This document shows, piece by piece, positions 23,079 through 33,899 of a DNA stretch of 64,000 bases. The notes below the pieces were generated by a model, which was not told where the DNA came from, searched no databases, and worked only from the letters and a program-made list of their open reading frames with translations. The stretch's first letter is position 1, and every line of letters begins with the position of its first letter. The translations under genes and the position numbers were made by a program. The stretch is from Cyanophora paradoxa (lineage: Eukaryota > Glaucocystophyceae > Cyanophorales > Cyanophoraceae): positions 1 through 64,000 of the forward strand of contig QPMI01000161.1 in NCBI GenBank assembly GCA_004431415.1. Reading direction: 5' to 3'.

Positions 23079-26000
23079 ATGCCGGACGTCGGGAGAAACG
23101 ATGGGGGCATTATCTGGGTCGTGACGATCAACTCAACCATCTTCACAATTGGTGCTCTTGCGCTTCGCCGCTCTATGCTGACCGCACTGACGCGTACGCA
23201 TCAGTGCTCGCGTCGTTTATGTTTTACCTTGTATGGCCCCGGCGGCATGAGCTCTTCGTGGGCCAGACGCTCTGGTCGAAACTCGGCCGAGGCGTCAGCA
23301 CCATGCTCTCCAAGCTCGAGGCATTCGTGTCTGTCAGCGACCTCGAGATTAACCGCGTGGCAGGTGCGGGTGCCACAGGCCACGCGTGCCCTTCCGGTTG
23401 AAACCCGGGCGCCGCCGCCCCTTGGGGTCTAGATGCGGCTGCGCCGCGCGCGTGCCGGCTCTCAAGCGCGCTCGCAGGCGAGGATGCGGTGCTCTTCCTT
23501 CGTCTCCAGCGGATGTTCATCGCGTTTTTCGCGATGACTTCCGTGCTGGGCCTGACCATCATCCTGCCTGTCCGCGCGGCCTGCCAGACTCCCATCGTCT
23601 CCCCTCACCCGGCTGCAGATCAACATCACCCAGGGGACGTCCCGCAGCGGGTACCAGATTACAACCGTGCAGAACATACAGAACAGCGACATTGTCTGGT
23701 GCGGCGGGGCCGGCGCCTACCCCCCTTCCGCCGCACCGCCCGCGACGACGCAGTTCGCAGGGTACACGCGCTGATGGCCTTCGTCTTCTCGATGGCGGTG
23801 TACGCCCTCCTTGCGCAGTACGCGCGCGTGGCCCGCCGCTCCCTCCACGCAACGGGCCACGACCAGCGCGGCGCCTCCTCCGCCTCCGTCGGCAAGCACT
23901 CCGTGCGTTCGGCGGCCCTTCTTTTCCAGCGCGTACCAACGCGTATTCCCCAGGTGATGATCAAGAGCGTACCCCGGAACTTCCTGAACGACGAGGCGAT
24001 GTACGCGTTCTACGATTCGGCGTACCGCGGGCAGGTGGTGCAGGCGAGCATCGTGCCGGAGCTGTCGGAGCTGCAGGCGCTGCAGAGCGCGCGGGCGTCG
24101 GTGCTGGACCGGCTCGACTTCTTCTCGGGGCAGCTGCTCGACGAGGTCGCCATGGGCGACGACGACCACGACGACCACTGGCACCCGGCGGCGCGGGCCG
24201 ACGCCCCGCCCTCCGCCTCCCTCCAGCTCCGCACCCGCTGCCTCCTCCGCTGGATCCGGCGGGCGCTGCGGCCCCTCACGGCCCACGAGCGCGTCCAGCG
24301 GCTGCAGGCGGACCTCGCCGCCATCGACGAGAAGATCTGCCGCCTCGCGCGCCGCCCGCCCGTCGGCACCGGCGTCGCCTTCGTCACCTTCCGCTCCGCC
24401 CGCACCGCCCGCGAGTGCATCGCCAAGTGCGCCCCGCGCCGCCCCCGGACTCCCTGCCCCCCTCCTTCCTTTCTTCCTACTCTGCCCTCTACCCCCGCCC
24501 ACCTTAGTCCCACCTTAGTCCTTCCCGCCCCCCCGCTGCGCCGCGGGCCGTCGTCCCCCGGCCGCGCAGCTTAGGCGCTCGGTGGGGCAGGGAGATCGGG
24601 GCGGGGCGCGGGTGGCGGCCGGCGGCGGCGCCCGAGCCGAGCGACGTGGTGTGGGAGAACCTGGGCGTCTCCTCCCACGAGCGCCACCTCCGCATCCTCG
24701 TCATCAACGGTGCCTGCCGGGGAGGCAGACGAGGGGAGAGGGCGGGAGAGGGGGCTCACGGGCTGACGTGCTCGCCCCTGGGGGCAGGGCTGCTGCTGGT
24801 GACGATCTTCGTGTGGACGTCGCCGGTGGCGATCCTCTCCGACATCCAGCGGGTGACCGGCGACGAGACCTCCACCATCTGGTCCCGCATCCAGCAGGCC
24901 CGCCCCGGCGCCCCGGCGCCCCTCGACCCAGAGCTACATCCCCGGCCCCCCACGCCCCAGAGACTTCGAGCATGCAGGGCCTGCGGGGGCCCCTCTTAAG
25001 CCCTTCTAGACCTCCGTCAAACCTAGGAGCCCCTCTAGGTATCATATCTGGGTCGAGTGATGTGAGGGGGGCGGGGGCAGGGGCTGCGGGGGGCGGTCTC
25101 GGGGGCGACGCTGGACCTGGCGGCGGCCTACCTCCCCTCCGTCTTCCTCCTCGCCATCTTCTGGCTCTTCCTCTACGTCCTCGAGGGTCCGCCCCGCACG
25201 CCCCCGGCCCCCCGCACCCCCTCTCCTCGCCCCTCCCTCCCCGACCTTCCCTCCCTCCCCGGCAGAGTCGGCGCGGTACGAGGGCCAGTTCACGAAGAGC
25301 CGCATTCACCGCTCCATCATGCACAAGGTTCGCCCCGCATCCCTGCGCCCCCTCCCTCCCCGCACCCCCGCGCGCTCTCTCCGCCTGGGGCGGCCACGAG
25401 AACGCCTCGCTTCCCCGTGGGCACCCCCCTGACGCGGGCCGGGCGGGCGGGGGCCAGAGCTTCGTGTACCTGGTGCTGAACACGCTGATCATGCCGGCGC
25501 TGGTGATGACCTCCCTCAACTCCCTCGTCACCCGCGGCTCCGACCTCCTCGACACCCTCGGCCGCATGTTCATCGTCAACAGCGGGTGCCCCCGGGACAC
25601 GAGATGCTGATAGACAACACGAGACCCACTAGCCCCTTTGCGCGCAACGCAGCATCCTCGAGGAGGCTGAGCCGCACGCCGCGCAGGGCCCTCTTCATCT
25701 CGTACATCATCCAGGCGGCGCTGCTGGGCGGGTCGATGGAGCTGAGCCGCTTCGGGGAGATGGTCGGTCGCTCCTTCCTCCTCTGGCGCGCCGTCACCCC
25801 CGAGGAGCGCGCCGCCGCCGTCCAGGTGCCCCAGCTAGCGCCCCACGCGCTCTCCCCGCCTCCGCTGCCTGTGACCGTTCCCCTCGCCCCTTCGTTCCGT
25901 CCCTCCCGGCAGCCCTGGCCCTTCGAGTTCGGGCGCTACTACGCGCAGACGCTCTCGATTTTTGCCACCGCCCTCGCGTACAGCACGGTCTGGCTCCCCC

Positions 26001-26319
26001 AGGCCGCTGCGGTGCGGGGGTGACGCAGTGGCGGGTGCGGGGCGGGGGCAGATGGTGCCGCTGGTGAACGTGGCGGCGCTGCTCTACTTCACGGTGCGGC
26101 ACCACGTCGACAAGTACAACCTCCTCCACGTCCGCCCCGTCGTGCGCCCCCCGCTCTCCTTCCCCCTCCCCGCCCTCCCGCCCGCATCCCATGTGCCCCA
26201 GGACTACCACGGGGGCCACGCCGTCTTCGCGACCCACGTCACGCAGTCCATCACCGCCAGCCTCCTCGTCTACCAGGCGAGCGCGCCTCTCCCGTCCCAC
26301 CCTAGAGCCCCTCCCGCCG

Positions 26320-26371
<52 letters not shown>

Positions 26372-27134
26372 CCCCGCACTCTTCTACTGGCGCACCGCCC
26401 TCATCGTCGTCCCGTCTGACCGCGCCGCCCTGGCGCGGGGCGGGGCAGGCGAGCATGGCGGGCTTCTTCTCGCTGAAGCAGCGCCTCCTCCCCGCCATGT
26501 CCCTCTTCGCCCTCCTCACCGCCTCGGGGGCCCTCCTCGTCGCCCGCTTCGACTGCTGGCGCCTCGTCGGCGAGCTCCTCGGCCCCCGCGCGCTCCTCAG
26601 GCGCCGCCGCCTCCCGCTGGAGGGCCTCTTCGGCTCCGAGGCCGACGACGGCGGGCCCTTCGGCCTCGTCGAGGACGAGGAGGAGGCGGGCAAGGGGGGG
26701 GCCCAGGCCGAGGCCGAGGGCGACGAGGAGGCGGGCGAGCGCGAGGGGCTCCTCGCCGCCCACAAGCGCGAGCAGCAGAGGCAGCGCCCCGCGGGGACGC
26801 CCCGCCCGCCCTCCCGCCCCGACGGGCCCCGCAGCCCCTCGCCCTCGTCGTCCCCCCCCTTCGCCCCCGCCGCCGTGCGCTCGTCTTGCGTGCTTTGCAC
26901 TACCCCTGACCCCCCGCGCAGCTACGGGACGGGTACGTGCACCCCGTGGTGAAGGCGAGCCGCGAGACGGCGGGGGGCCTGCCGGGGCGCCCCAAGCCGC
27001 TTCCGGTGCCCCTCGACCCGGTCCTCTTCGGCTCCCTGGCGACGGGCGGTCACGCCGGCCCCGCCGCCCAATCGAGCCCCGCCACGCCCGCCAACGACCC
27101 CACTCCGATCGCCGGTTCCCTTCCCAACTCCTAG
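23079..27134 (+). CDS. TMEM63/CSC1 (OSCA-like) mechanosensitive cation channel
   Basis: Large spliced membrane protein. The start (MPDVGRNDGG) leads into a first hydrophobic segment (IIWVVTINSTIFTIGALAL). Further exons give a predicted second span, the cytosolic RNM-like domain with QVMIKSVPRNF and GVAFVTFRSARTARECIAK, then the family hallmark PSDVVWENLGVSSHERHLR. The channel core follows with LLLVTIFVWTSPVAIL, YLPSVFLLAIFWLFLYVLE, FVYLVLNTLIMPALVMTSL, the PFEFGRYYAQTLSIFATAL block and the VDKYNLL motif. It ends GSLPNS with TAG at 27,132-27,134. The family forms stress- and stretch-gated Ca2+-permeable channels in plasma or endomembranes. One intron holds a 51-bp poly(C) run. Confidence 0.88.
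26320..26370. repeat. 51-bp poly(C) tract in an intron
   Basis: Uninterrupted run of C inside a TMEM63 intron, between the exon ending SLLVYQ and the one beginning ASMAGFFS. It is the longest homopolymer in the window. Such runs are rarely sequenced exactly, so the true length is uncertain. Confidence 0.8.
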
Positions 27135-27399
27135 CTCTGCTGCCTCGCTTATCTCATTGGAAGGGAGCGACTGCCTGGCTGACCTGAGCTGTCGCCTGAC
27201 TCGACTGCCTGACCTGACTGCCTGCCTGCCTGCCTGGACTTCTCTGCTCTCTCATAGCGCTAGTCCCTAGGCATGAGCCTAGCGTGCGTTGGGCCGCAGC
27301 GGGACTCCCGCGTCCCCTGCCGGGCCTACCGCGCCGGGGGGCTGAACCGGGACGCCCCCTGCGGGGTACCGCGGCCTGTCCCCTCGCTGTCCATGGGGG

Positions 27400-28381
27400 C
27401 TACCGATTTACCCTCCGCGCTTCCGGGGGCAGGTTCCTGCGAGCGCGTGAGAACGCGTACCCCCCTGCTGGTCGGGCAAGGGTATGAACGCACGACCTGC
27501 CGATCCAGTACTTCATGATCAGGCCGTAAATATATATTAGGGGCTCCGGGCGCGCCGGGGGGAGGGCGTTCCTCACCTCTTCTCTGAACTCAACACACAT
27601 CTCGCTGTAGCTCTTCAAGTAACCTTCGCGCCAGCTCTGGTACGACCAGGTGCCGTGCAGCTTTTGGCTGCCCCGCGCGCGCTCCTCCAAGGGTCCGGGG
27701 AGGTCTTCCTCGAGCCCCCACACGTAGACGTTCGCCTGGGGCCTCTCGCCGGGGCGCACGTCCGGGTCCTCGCCGGCTCGCGCCATCACTGGAAGCGCCT
27801 CTACCGCGTGCACCTGCTTGGCGTACTCGTGTCCCTCGAATGCGTCCTGTTCCGCCAGTCAGCCAGCGCGAGAGCCGCTACCGCTTTCGACGAGGCGGAA
27901 ACACGCGCCAGGATGTCCTGCGCGGACATGTACAGCGGTCGGAGGGCGCGGATCAAGGCCGGGCCCGGGGCGCAACCAGCAGCGCTTGCATCGCGCGCAC
28001 CCATTCATCCTCGTCGAGGTCGGTTATGAGGAGCCCCTCCACGACCCCGCCCTGTGCGCCGCTTGAGCTCACGCCATCGACACGGCCGCGGGCCAAGCGA
28101 CAGCGCCGCGCGGCTCGCCTGGCGCGGCGCGATGGCTGGGTAGACTCGTCCGTGTATGTTATAGCTGCAGAGGGCCGGGGCTTGGGTCAGGGATCTGTCA
28201 CGCACACGAACGGGCGTCCGGCCGCGCAACCGGCGCCGCAGGGACAGCGCCGCGCTGGCGCGCACCGGTGGAAGCCCTCGAGTCGTGCCGGTTGCATCTT
28301 CGGCACGCGGTGCAGCAACGCCCCCAAGACCTCCTCGCTCATCAGCGTGCCGTACACGAACAGCAGGTTCGTGCCCGCCAT
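27400..28381 (-). CDS. AIG2-like gamma-glutamylcyclotransferase, copy A
   Basis: Three-exon gene. Exon 1 (28,266-28,381) encodes MAGTNLLFVYGTLMSEEVLG and ends at a GTGCGC donor. Exon 2 (28,001-28,164) begins YNIHGRVYPAIAP and ends with LLITDLDEDEW; its frame changes midway, so either a tiny 32-nt intron or an indel lies near 28,060-28,085. Exon 3 starts DAFEGHEYAKQVHAVEALPV at 27,846 and contains VYVWGLE, LHGTWSYQSW and YSEMCVEF. The YGTLM motif and the DAFEG(H)EY acidic segment are hallmarks of the GGCT/AIG2 fold, which releases 5-oxoproline from gamma-glutamyl compounds. The ORF runs about 45 codons past the point where copy B stops. Confidence 0.8.
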
Positions 28382-28648
28382 CGAGTCTTATTGCGGCGCT
28401 GAACAAGCGGCGGCCAGGCCGACGTGCGCTAGGCGCTGTGGAGGCCGGAGCTCCGGCCTCGCTGTTCAGCGTACCCCACTCTGCAGCTTTCCATTTCCAG
28501 CCCTCCCAGCCGCCAGGTTGCTTCACGGTGCTTGTGGAGGTGGCGCGTTTCCATTGGAGGGCTTTAGAGCCGCTTCCCAGGCTTGTCAGGGCCTGCCAGC
28601 GGCTGCCAGACGCAACGGAGAACAGCAGCGCACCTGCGAAGCAACGCG

Positions 28649-29027
28649 ATGGAGGGAGATGACGAGCCGACGCTGACGTTCACTCACGTGCCCTTCGAGC
28701 TCTCGTGCCTCCAGGCCAAATTAGATCCGAAGGCTGCAGCGCTGAGCGGCGACACGGTACCTCTCAAGCAACGCTTCCAACAGTGCGCTCATGTCGTGAG
28801 GAGGCTAAGGCTAGGTCTAGTTATGTGCCGAGCGCACGCGCAGGTGGGGCATTGCCGATCTGTGCGTGCGGCGGCTTCGCTACTCGGGGCCTTTCAACGC
28901 GGACCTGCCGGAGCCCTTTGTAATGCAGCTGCTGCGCTCCTCCGAGTTCCAGAAAGGGCTCGGCTTGAATCTCGGCGAGGTGCGCCCTTGCGCCCCCGTG
29001 CGCCGCGCGCTTTCGGCGCCCTGACGC
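28649..29027 (+). pseudogene. CFAP300, truncated 5' duplicate
   Basis: Same start and first exons as the full CFAP300 at 30,638: MEGDDEPTLTFTHVPFELS, then after a GTGCGC intron WGIADLCVRRLRYSGPFNAD and SSEFQKGLGLNLGE. The similarity stops inside the following intron, so all downstream exons are missing. Probably a duplication remnant without function. Confidence 0.8.
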
Positions 29028-29169
29028 AGCGATGCTATTTGTTCGTGTTTGTTTTGACTGTGCGCATGATAGAATTACTCCCGCCGCTGCTGCCTTGCTC
29101 CCCGCTGGCGCGCCCGCCATGCCCATCTTCCTATAGCTAACTCCAAACCGCGCCAGCCTGCCCTTGCAG

Positions 29170-31016
29170 CTGCCCCACTCACCCACTTCTCTGTGTCTAT
29201 GGGAAGTAATTACGTGGACTTGCCTGACCTGACTGCCTGCTCGCCTGTCTAAATCTGTCTTCCTAGCGCTAGCTGTAGGCCTACTGTTCTTGCGGGGATG
29301 CCAGCCGGGGCCTTCCGCACGAGGAGGCTGAAGCGGGGTTTCCCCTGCTGGGAACTGCGGCCATTCGACGCCCCATCGACCGTCGTTGATGGCTATCGAT
29401 TCGCCTTTCTCACCTGCGGCGGAAGGTTCCTGCGGCGCGCGTGAGGACGCGCATCCTCCGATGCTGGTGCGCAATTGCAAGGGAAAGGGCGCACGACCTG
29501 CCGATCCAGTACTTTAGGCAGGGTCAGAGGGGCTTCAGCGCGGGTCGAGGGCGGGAGTCCGCACCCCGTTTCTGAATTCAATGCACATCTCGCTGTAGCT
29601 CTTGAGGTGGCCTTCGCGCCAGCTCTGGTACGACCAGGTGCCGTGCAGCTTGGCGCTGTCTCGCGCGGGCTCCTCGGGCGGGCCTGGAAGATCCTGCTCC
29701 ACGCTCCAAACGTAGGCCTTCGCCTGGGGCCGCTCGCCGGGGCGCACGTCCGGGTCCTCGCCGGCTCGCGCCATCACTGGGAGCGCCTCTACCGCGTGCA
29801 CCTGCTTGGCGTACTCCTTCGCTTCGAACGCGTCCTGTTCCGCCAGTCAGCCAGCGCGAGAGCCGCTACCGCTTTCGACGAGGCGGAAACACGCGCCAGG
29901 ATGTCCTGCGCGGACATGTACAGCGGTCGGAGGGCGCGGATCAAGGCCGGGCCCGGGGCGCAACCAGCAGCGCTTGCATCGCGCGCACCCATTCATCCTC
30001 GTCGAGGTCGGTTATGAGGAGCCCCTCCACGACCCCGCCCTGTGCGCCGCTTGAGCTCACGCCATCGACACGGCCGCGGGCCAAGCGACAGCGCCGCGCG
30101 GCTCGCCTGGCGCGGCGCGATGGCTGGGTAGACTCGTCCGTGTATGTTATAGCTGCAGAGGGGCCGGGGCTTGGGTCAGGGATCTGTCACGCACACGAAC
30201 GGGCGTCCGGCCGCGCAACCGGCGCCGCAGGGACAGCGCCGCGCTGGCGCGCACCGGTGGAAGCCCTCGAGTCGTGCCGGTTGCATCTTCGGCACGCGGT
30301 GCAGCAACGCCCCCAAGACCTCCTCGCTCATCAGCGTGCCGTACACGAACAGCAGGTTCGTGCCCGCCATCGAGTCTTATTGCGGCGCTGAACAAGCGGC
30401 GGCCAGGCCGACGTGCGCTAGGCGCTGTGGAGGCCGGAGCTCCGGCCTCGCTGTTCAGCGTACCCCACTCTGCAGCTTTCCATTTCCAGCCCTCCCAGCC
30501 GCCAGGTTGCTTCACGGTGCTTGTGGAGGTGGCGCGTTTCCATTGGAGGGCTTTAGAGCCGCTTCCCAGGCTTGTCAGGGCCTGCCAGCGGCTGCCAGAC
30601 GCAACGGAGAACAGCAGCGCACCTGCGAAGCAACGCGATGGAGGGAGATGACGAGCCGACGCTGACGTTCACTCACGTGCCCTTCGAGCTCTCGTGCCTC
30701 CAGGCCAAATTAGATCCGAAGGCTGCAGCGCTGAGCGGCGACACGGTACCTCTCAAGCAACGCTTCCAACAGTGCGCTCATGTCGTGAGGAGGCTAAGGC
30801 TAGGTCTAGTTATGTGCCGAGCGCACGCGCAGGTGGGACATTGCCGATCTGTGCGTGCGGCGGCTTCGCTACTCGGGGCCTTTCAACGCGGACCTGCCGG
30901 AGCCCTTTGTAATGCAGCTGCTGCGCTCCTCCGAGTTCCAGAAAGGGCTCGGCTTGAATCTCGGCGAGGTGCGCCCTTGCGCCCCCGTGCGCCGCGCGCT
31001 TTCGGCGCCCTGACGC
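29170..31016. repeat. About 2-kb tandem duplication, copy B
   Basis: Second member of the tandem pair; CFAP300 continues past its end. The segment 29,028-29,169, between the copies, has no counterpart seen elsewhere. Confidence 0.9.
29535..30370 (-). CDS. AIG2-like gamma-glutamylcyclotransferase, copy B
   Basis: Same three-exon gene as copy A (exons 30,255-30,370, 29,989-30,152 and 29,535-29,834). Exon 3 differs at many codons (DAFEAKEYAKQVHAVEAL, VYVWSVEQDLPGPP, YSEMCIEF) and stops after RTPALDPR. The exon 3 divergence against identical exons 1 and 2 suggests the copies are older than they look and were partly homogenised. Predicted role as for copy A: turnover of gamma-glutamyl peptides. 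Confidence 0.8.
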
Positions 31017-31670
31017 AGCGCCGCAGGTCAAGAGCGCCAGCTGGAAGAAGCTCTCAGTGCAGTACACCTCGCTGGACCTGTTTGATAGACGTACGCACTC
31101 CCCGCACAGAGCGTTCAATCCGTGGCCCGCTCACGCCTCGTGCGCCCGCAGTGTATTCGAACGAGCCGCCGATTCTGCGGGACAACGGGCGGACAGTTCC
31201 GCGGCTGGACGAGATCGTGAAGGGCTACACCGTATCGGACCGGCTGCGAGAGTGCCTGTTGATGGAGGACTCGGAGCTGTGGGACGTGTTCCCCAAGGCC
31301 GACCGGAACGAGCTCCTCTTCCACCTCTTCTCGTTCGTGGCGCTGGGCGGCGCCCTGAACCAGTTCGAAAACACAGTGGATCCGTACATGGAGGCCACAC
31401 GTGCCCTGTACAAGGAGCTCGTCAGCGTCGCCAGGTCCAAGTCCACCGGCAAGATTGAGGGTGCGCCGCCTTCGCCGCTCGCCGTCCCCAGCTGACCCAG
31501 CGCCCGGGGACCCGGCCGCAGTGACGAGCAGCGTCTTCCAACTACTGGGCGTTGATGCTTCGGGGGCCCTCTTCCCGAAGGAAAGCGTGAACAACCGCCT
31601 TTATGTCAGCGTCGACGCTGGCAAGAAGCAGGCCACCGTCTTCTATTTCGCGTACAAGCCGTATTGGTGA
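30638..31670 (+). CDS. CFAP300: Cilia- and flagella-associated protein 300
   Basis: Spliced gene for the CFAP300 (C11orf70) family, a cytoplasmic factor needed to assemble axonemal dynein arms. Exon joins give LKQRFQQ to WDIADLCVRRLRYSGPF, then QLLRSSEFQKGLGLNLGE, KSASWKKLSVQYTSLDLFDR and, after CCGCAG, the YSNEPPILRDNG exon. The family core follows: SDRLRECLLMEDSELWDVFP, FSFVALGGALNQFEN, LYKELVSVARS and TSSVFQLLGVDASGALFP, ending FAYKPYW. The order and spacing match the animal and algal proteins I know. It implies the host has motile flagella at some life stage. A truncated duplicate of its 5' exons lies just upstream. Confidence 0.9.
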
Positions 31671-32267
31671 TCGTGAATTCGATCGGCTGAAGTGCGTGGT
31701 TGGGCTTGCATGCGCCGGCCCATGGCCCAAGCTCAGTGCGAGGAGGGCTCAGGGGCGATCGAATGGAAGGTATATAGCAGATTGCGGATATACTCGAAAG
31801 CAGGTTACCTGGCATACCTGGCATAGTACACTATGAGTACAGTTCATCTTTAGCTGAGGGTGAGAGAATACCGAATTTAAGGACGGCCACTCATGCCAAA
31901 CTCAACTACCTGAGACTAAAACTAGACTGCAGAAGCAAACAAGCAAACAAGACAGCGGAAGTTGCAGTTAAAACTCGCAAAGAATACTAGCACTTTAAAA
32001 AAAAACAGGGGCAGCCGGGCCACGGGCCAATTTAAAGTGAAGCCGGTGCAGTAGACCGAACAAGGGTCTATCTAAATGCGCCGTGCTGCTTAGTTATAAT
32101 GTCGGGAGACGGTAGCGACGTCGACGAAAACGGACGAAGTCCGTCTACACAAGGGAGAGGCAGACCAATATAAATCCGGGCTGCTTACGTGAAACGCTGT
32201 GAAACTCATGATGCGCATGTGGATAATTGCAACACGGGGCCGCCGTAAACGCCAGCGGCTCCCCCTT
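31671..32267. other. Intergenic between convergent CFAP300 and HMG-box genes
   Basis: About 600 bp, more A/T-rich than the coding DNA, with short A runs. It probably holds two 3' UTRs. No gene seen. Confidence 0.45.
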
Positions 32268-33284
32268 CTAGAACGGCGCCAGGCGGGGGCGCTTGGCGTC
32301 GAGGAACTCGATGGAGGGCGGGGTGCGGCTGCGGCCGACGTAGCCAAACTCAGGCCCCATCGTCCGGCGCCGCTCGGCCATGATTCGATCCGCTTCGTCC
32401 TCGTACTTGCGCTTCGCTTCCCGCGGCAGCTTGCTCCACTCCTCCCCAAGCATCCGGCTGATCTCCTGGTTCTGCCCGCCCCAAGTCAGGCGCGCGCGGG
32501 TCGACGCCTGCACGCTGCGGATCGATTTTAAACTTGCGAACCTTGAGCTCAGGCGACTGCGATTTTATCTTCGGTCTCATTTCGTCGCAAAATAGGAGGA
32601 AGCAGTTCGTTGGCCTGCAATTGACCGTGAGCAACAACAACAGCCAAAAACAGCGGTTGGCGCGCACTTGGGTGCCTTCGGGTCAGGGCGGCGCTTAACG
32701 TTCGTCGGCTTTGCGGCGCGGGGGCGCGGCTTCGGCTGGGCGGTCGCGAGCGCTGTCGGAGCTCGCTGCGGCATGCTGTACGCAGTCGAGACGCGAGTCG
32801 CAGCTGATGTTACGCACTGAACCGGAAGTCCGCTGAAGCCTACGTAATCTAGGACAAGGGGGACGGAGGGCGCTTGGCTGGTGCACGAGGAGCAGGTGGA
32901 GGAGCAGGGGGAGGAGGTGCCCGACTGGCACGGAGATGAGACGACTTGCTGGGAGGCGGGAAACCAAAAGAGACCGGGGGCTGCGGGGGCTTCTTCATCG
33001 CTGCTCCCGGACCCGCTACTGCTTGCCGAGGCAGAAGAAGTGAACGCCGGAAAAGCGGCGACATAACTCATCTCCGCTGCTGGCAACCACTCCCCGGCCG
33101 GATACACTTCGCTAAGAGGTTGCGAATCCGGTGAGCTGCTGTGGTGCGAAACAGGGCTGCATTCCCCCGATTGCTCGGCTGCCGCGATTCCGTATGCTGC
33201 TCCGCCTGATTCTATCTGCTGCAGGAACAGTTGCAGCTCCAGAGAACTGGCGGGCAGGCCTCCCGGCGCACAAACTGCGATCAA
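32268..33284 (-). CDS. HMG-box DNA-binding protein
   Basis: The N-terminal exon encodes a Ser/Pro/Cys-rich, probably disordered region (SSSGSGSSDEEAPAAPG) ending KRRPDPKAPK. After an intron the HMG box begins RPTNCFLLFCDEMRPKIK and, after an apparent intron of about 34 nt, continues NQEISRMLGEEWSKLPREAK and KYEDEADRIMAERRRTMGP. These are the three helices of a sequence-specific type HMG box, with the typical Pro-Asn-x-Phe start and central Trp. The protein ends KRPRLAPF. It likely binds and bends DNA in the nucleus. Start MIAVCAPGG at 33,284 is tentative. Confidence 0.8.
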
Positions 33285-33899
33285 GGAGGGTCAGCAAAGC
33301 GAACGCGAGACCGAGTGGGACTCCAAGAGAGGCCGGGAGGTAAGGGCTGGCGGACCGGGATCCTTCCCGCTGTGCTGTGCCTCCGCCGCTGCTTCGACGA
33401 TGGGCGCCGCGCAGAGACGGGCGAAATCGGATCCTGCAGGGGATCTTCAGCTGCGGGGATCAACAGACGTTGACAACGGTTCAGCTCACCTCGGCACATC
33501 TGCAGCTGTTGGCCGGGAGAGCTCAGCAGGGAGGGGATGACGGCAGCGCGTGCGCTTGCGTTGGTGAGCTGATCGAGCTGGGAATCCCTGGGATCGGATC
33601 TCGAGGATCTCCCTCGGAAGGCGCCCTCAGCGGGGCGCCGCTTGTGTGACGTTTGGTGCGCTTGACGCCTTTCGCGTCACTTGCGAAAACATAGGGGCTT
33701 GACACGGCCCAATTTGAATGCGTAAGTTTTTCTTTTTTAGTTGCACACTGGACGCCAAATAGTAGAGTACCCGTGGCGAGCCCTCTGGGTACGCTGCGCT
33801 CCGCCTCCGCTGCTGCAACTGCCAACTGCTGAAGAGTGCGACCGGAGCGATGCGCGTAAGCGCGCCTGCTCGTGCGCAAAGTGAGCGGCCGTACTCCCG
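33285..33899. other. Intergenic upstream of HMG-box gene and lipase 3
   Basis: About 600 bp between divergent genes. Several short frames exist, none protein-like. Probably promoter DNA. Confidence 0.4.

Larger units (their letters stand above)
27180..29027. repeat. About 2-kb tandem duplication, copy A (AIG2 + CFAP300 5' part)
   Basis: Repeats at 29,170-31,016 with an offset of about 1,989 bp. Identity is nearly complete from about 27,850 to 29,020 but much lower from 27,180 to 27,660, where only patches match. The copy stops inside the second CFAP300 intron. Confidence 0.9.
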
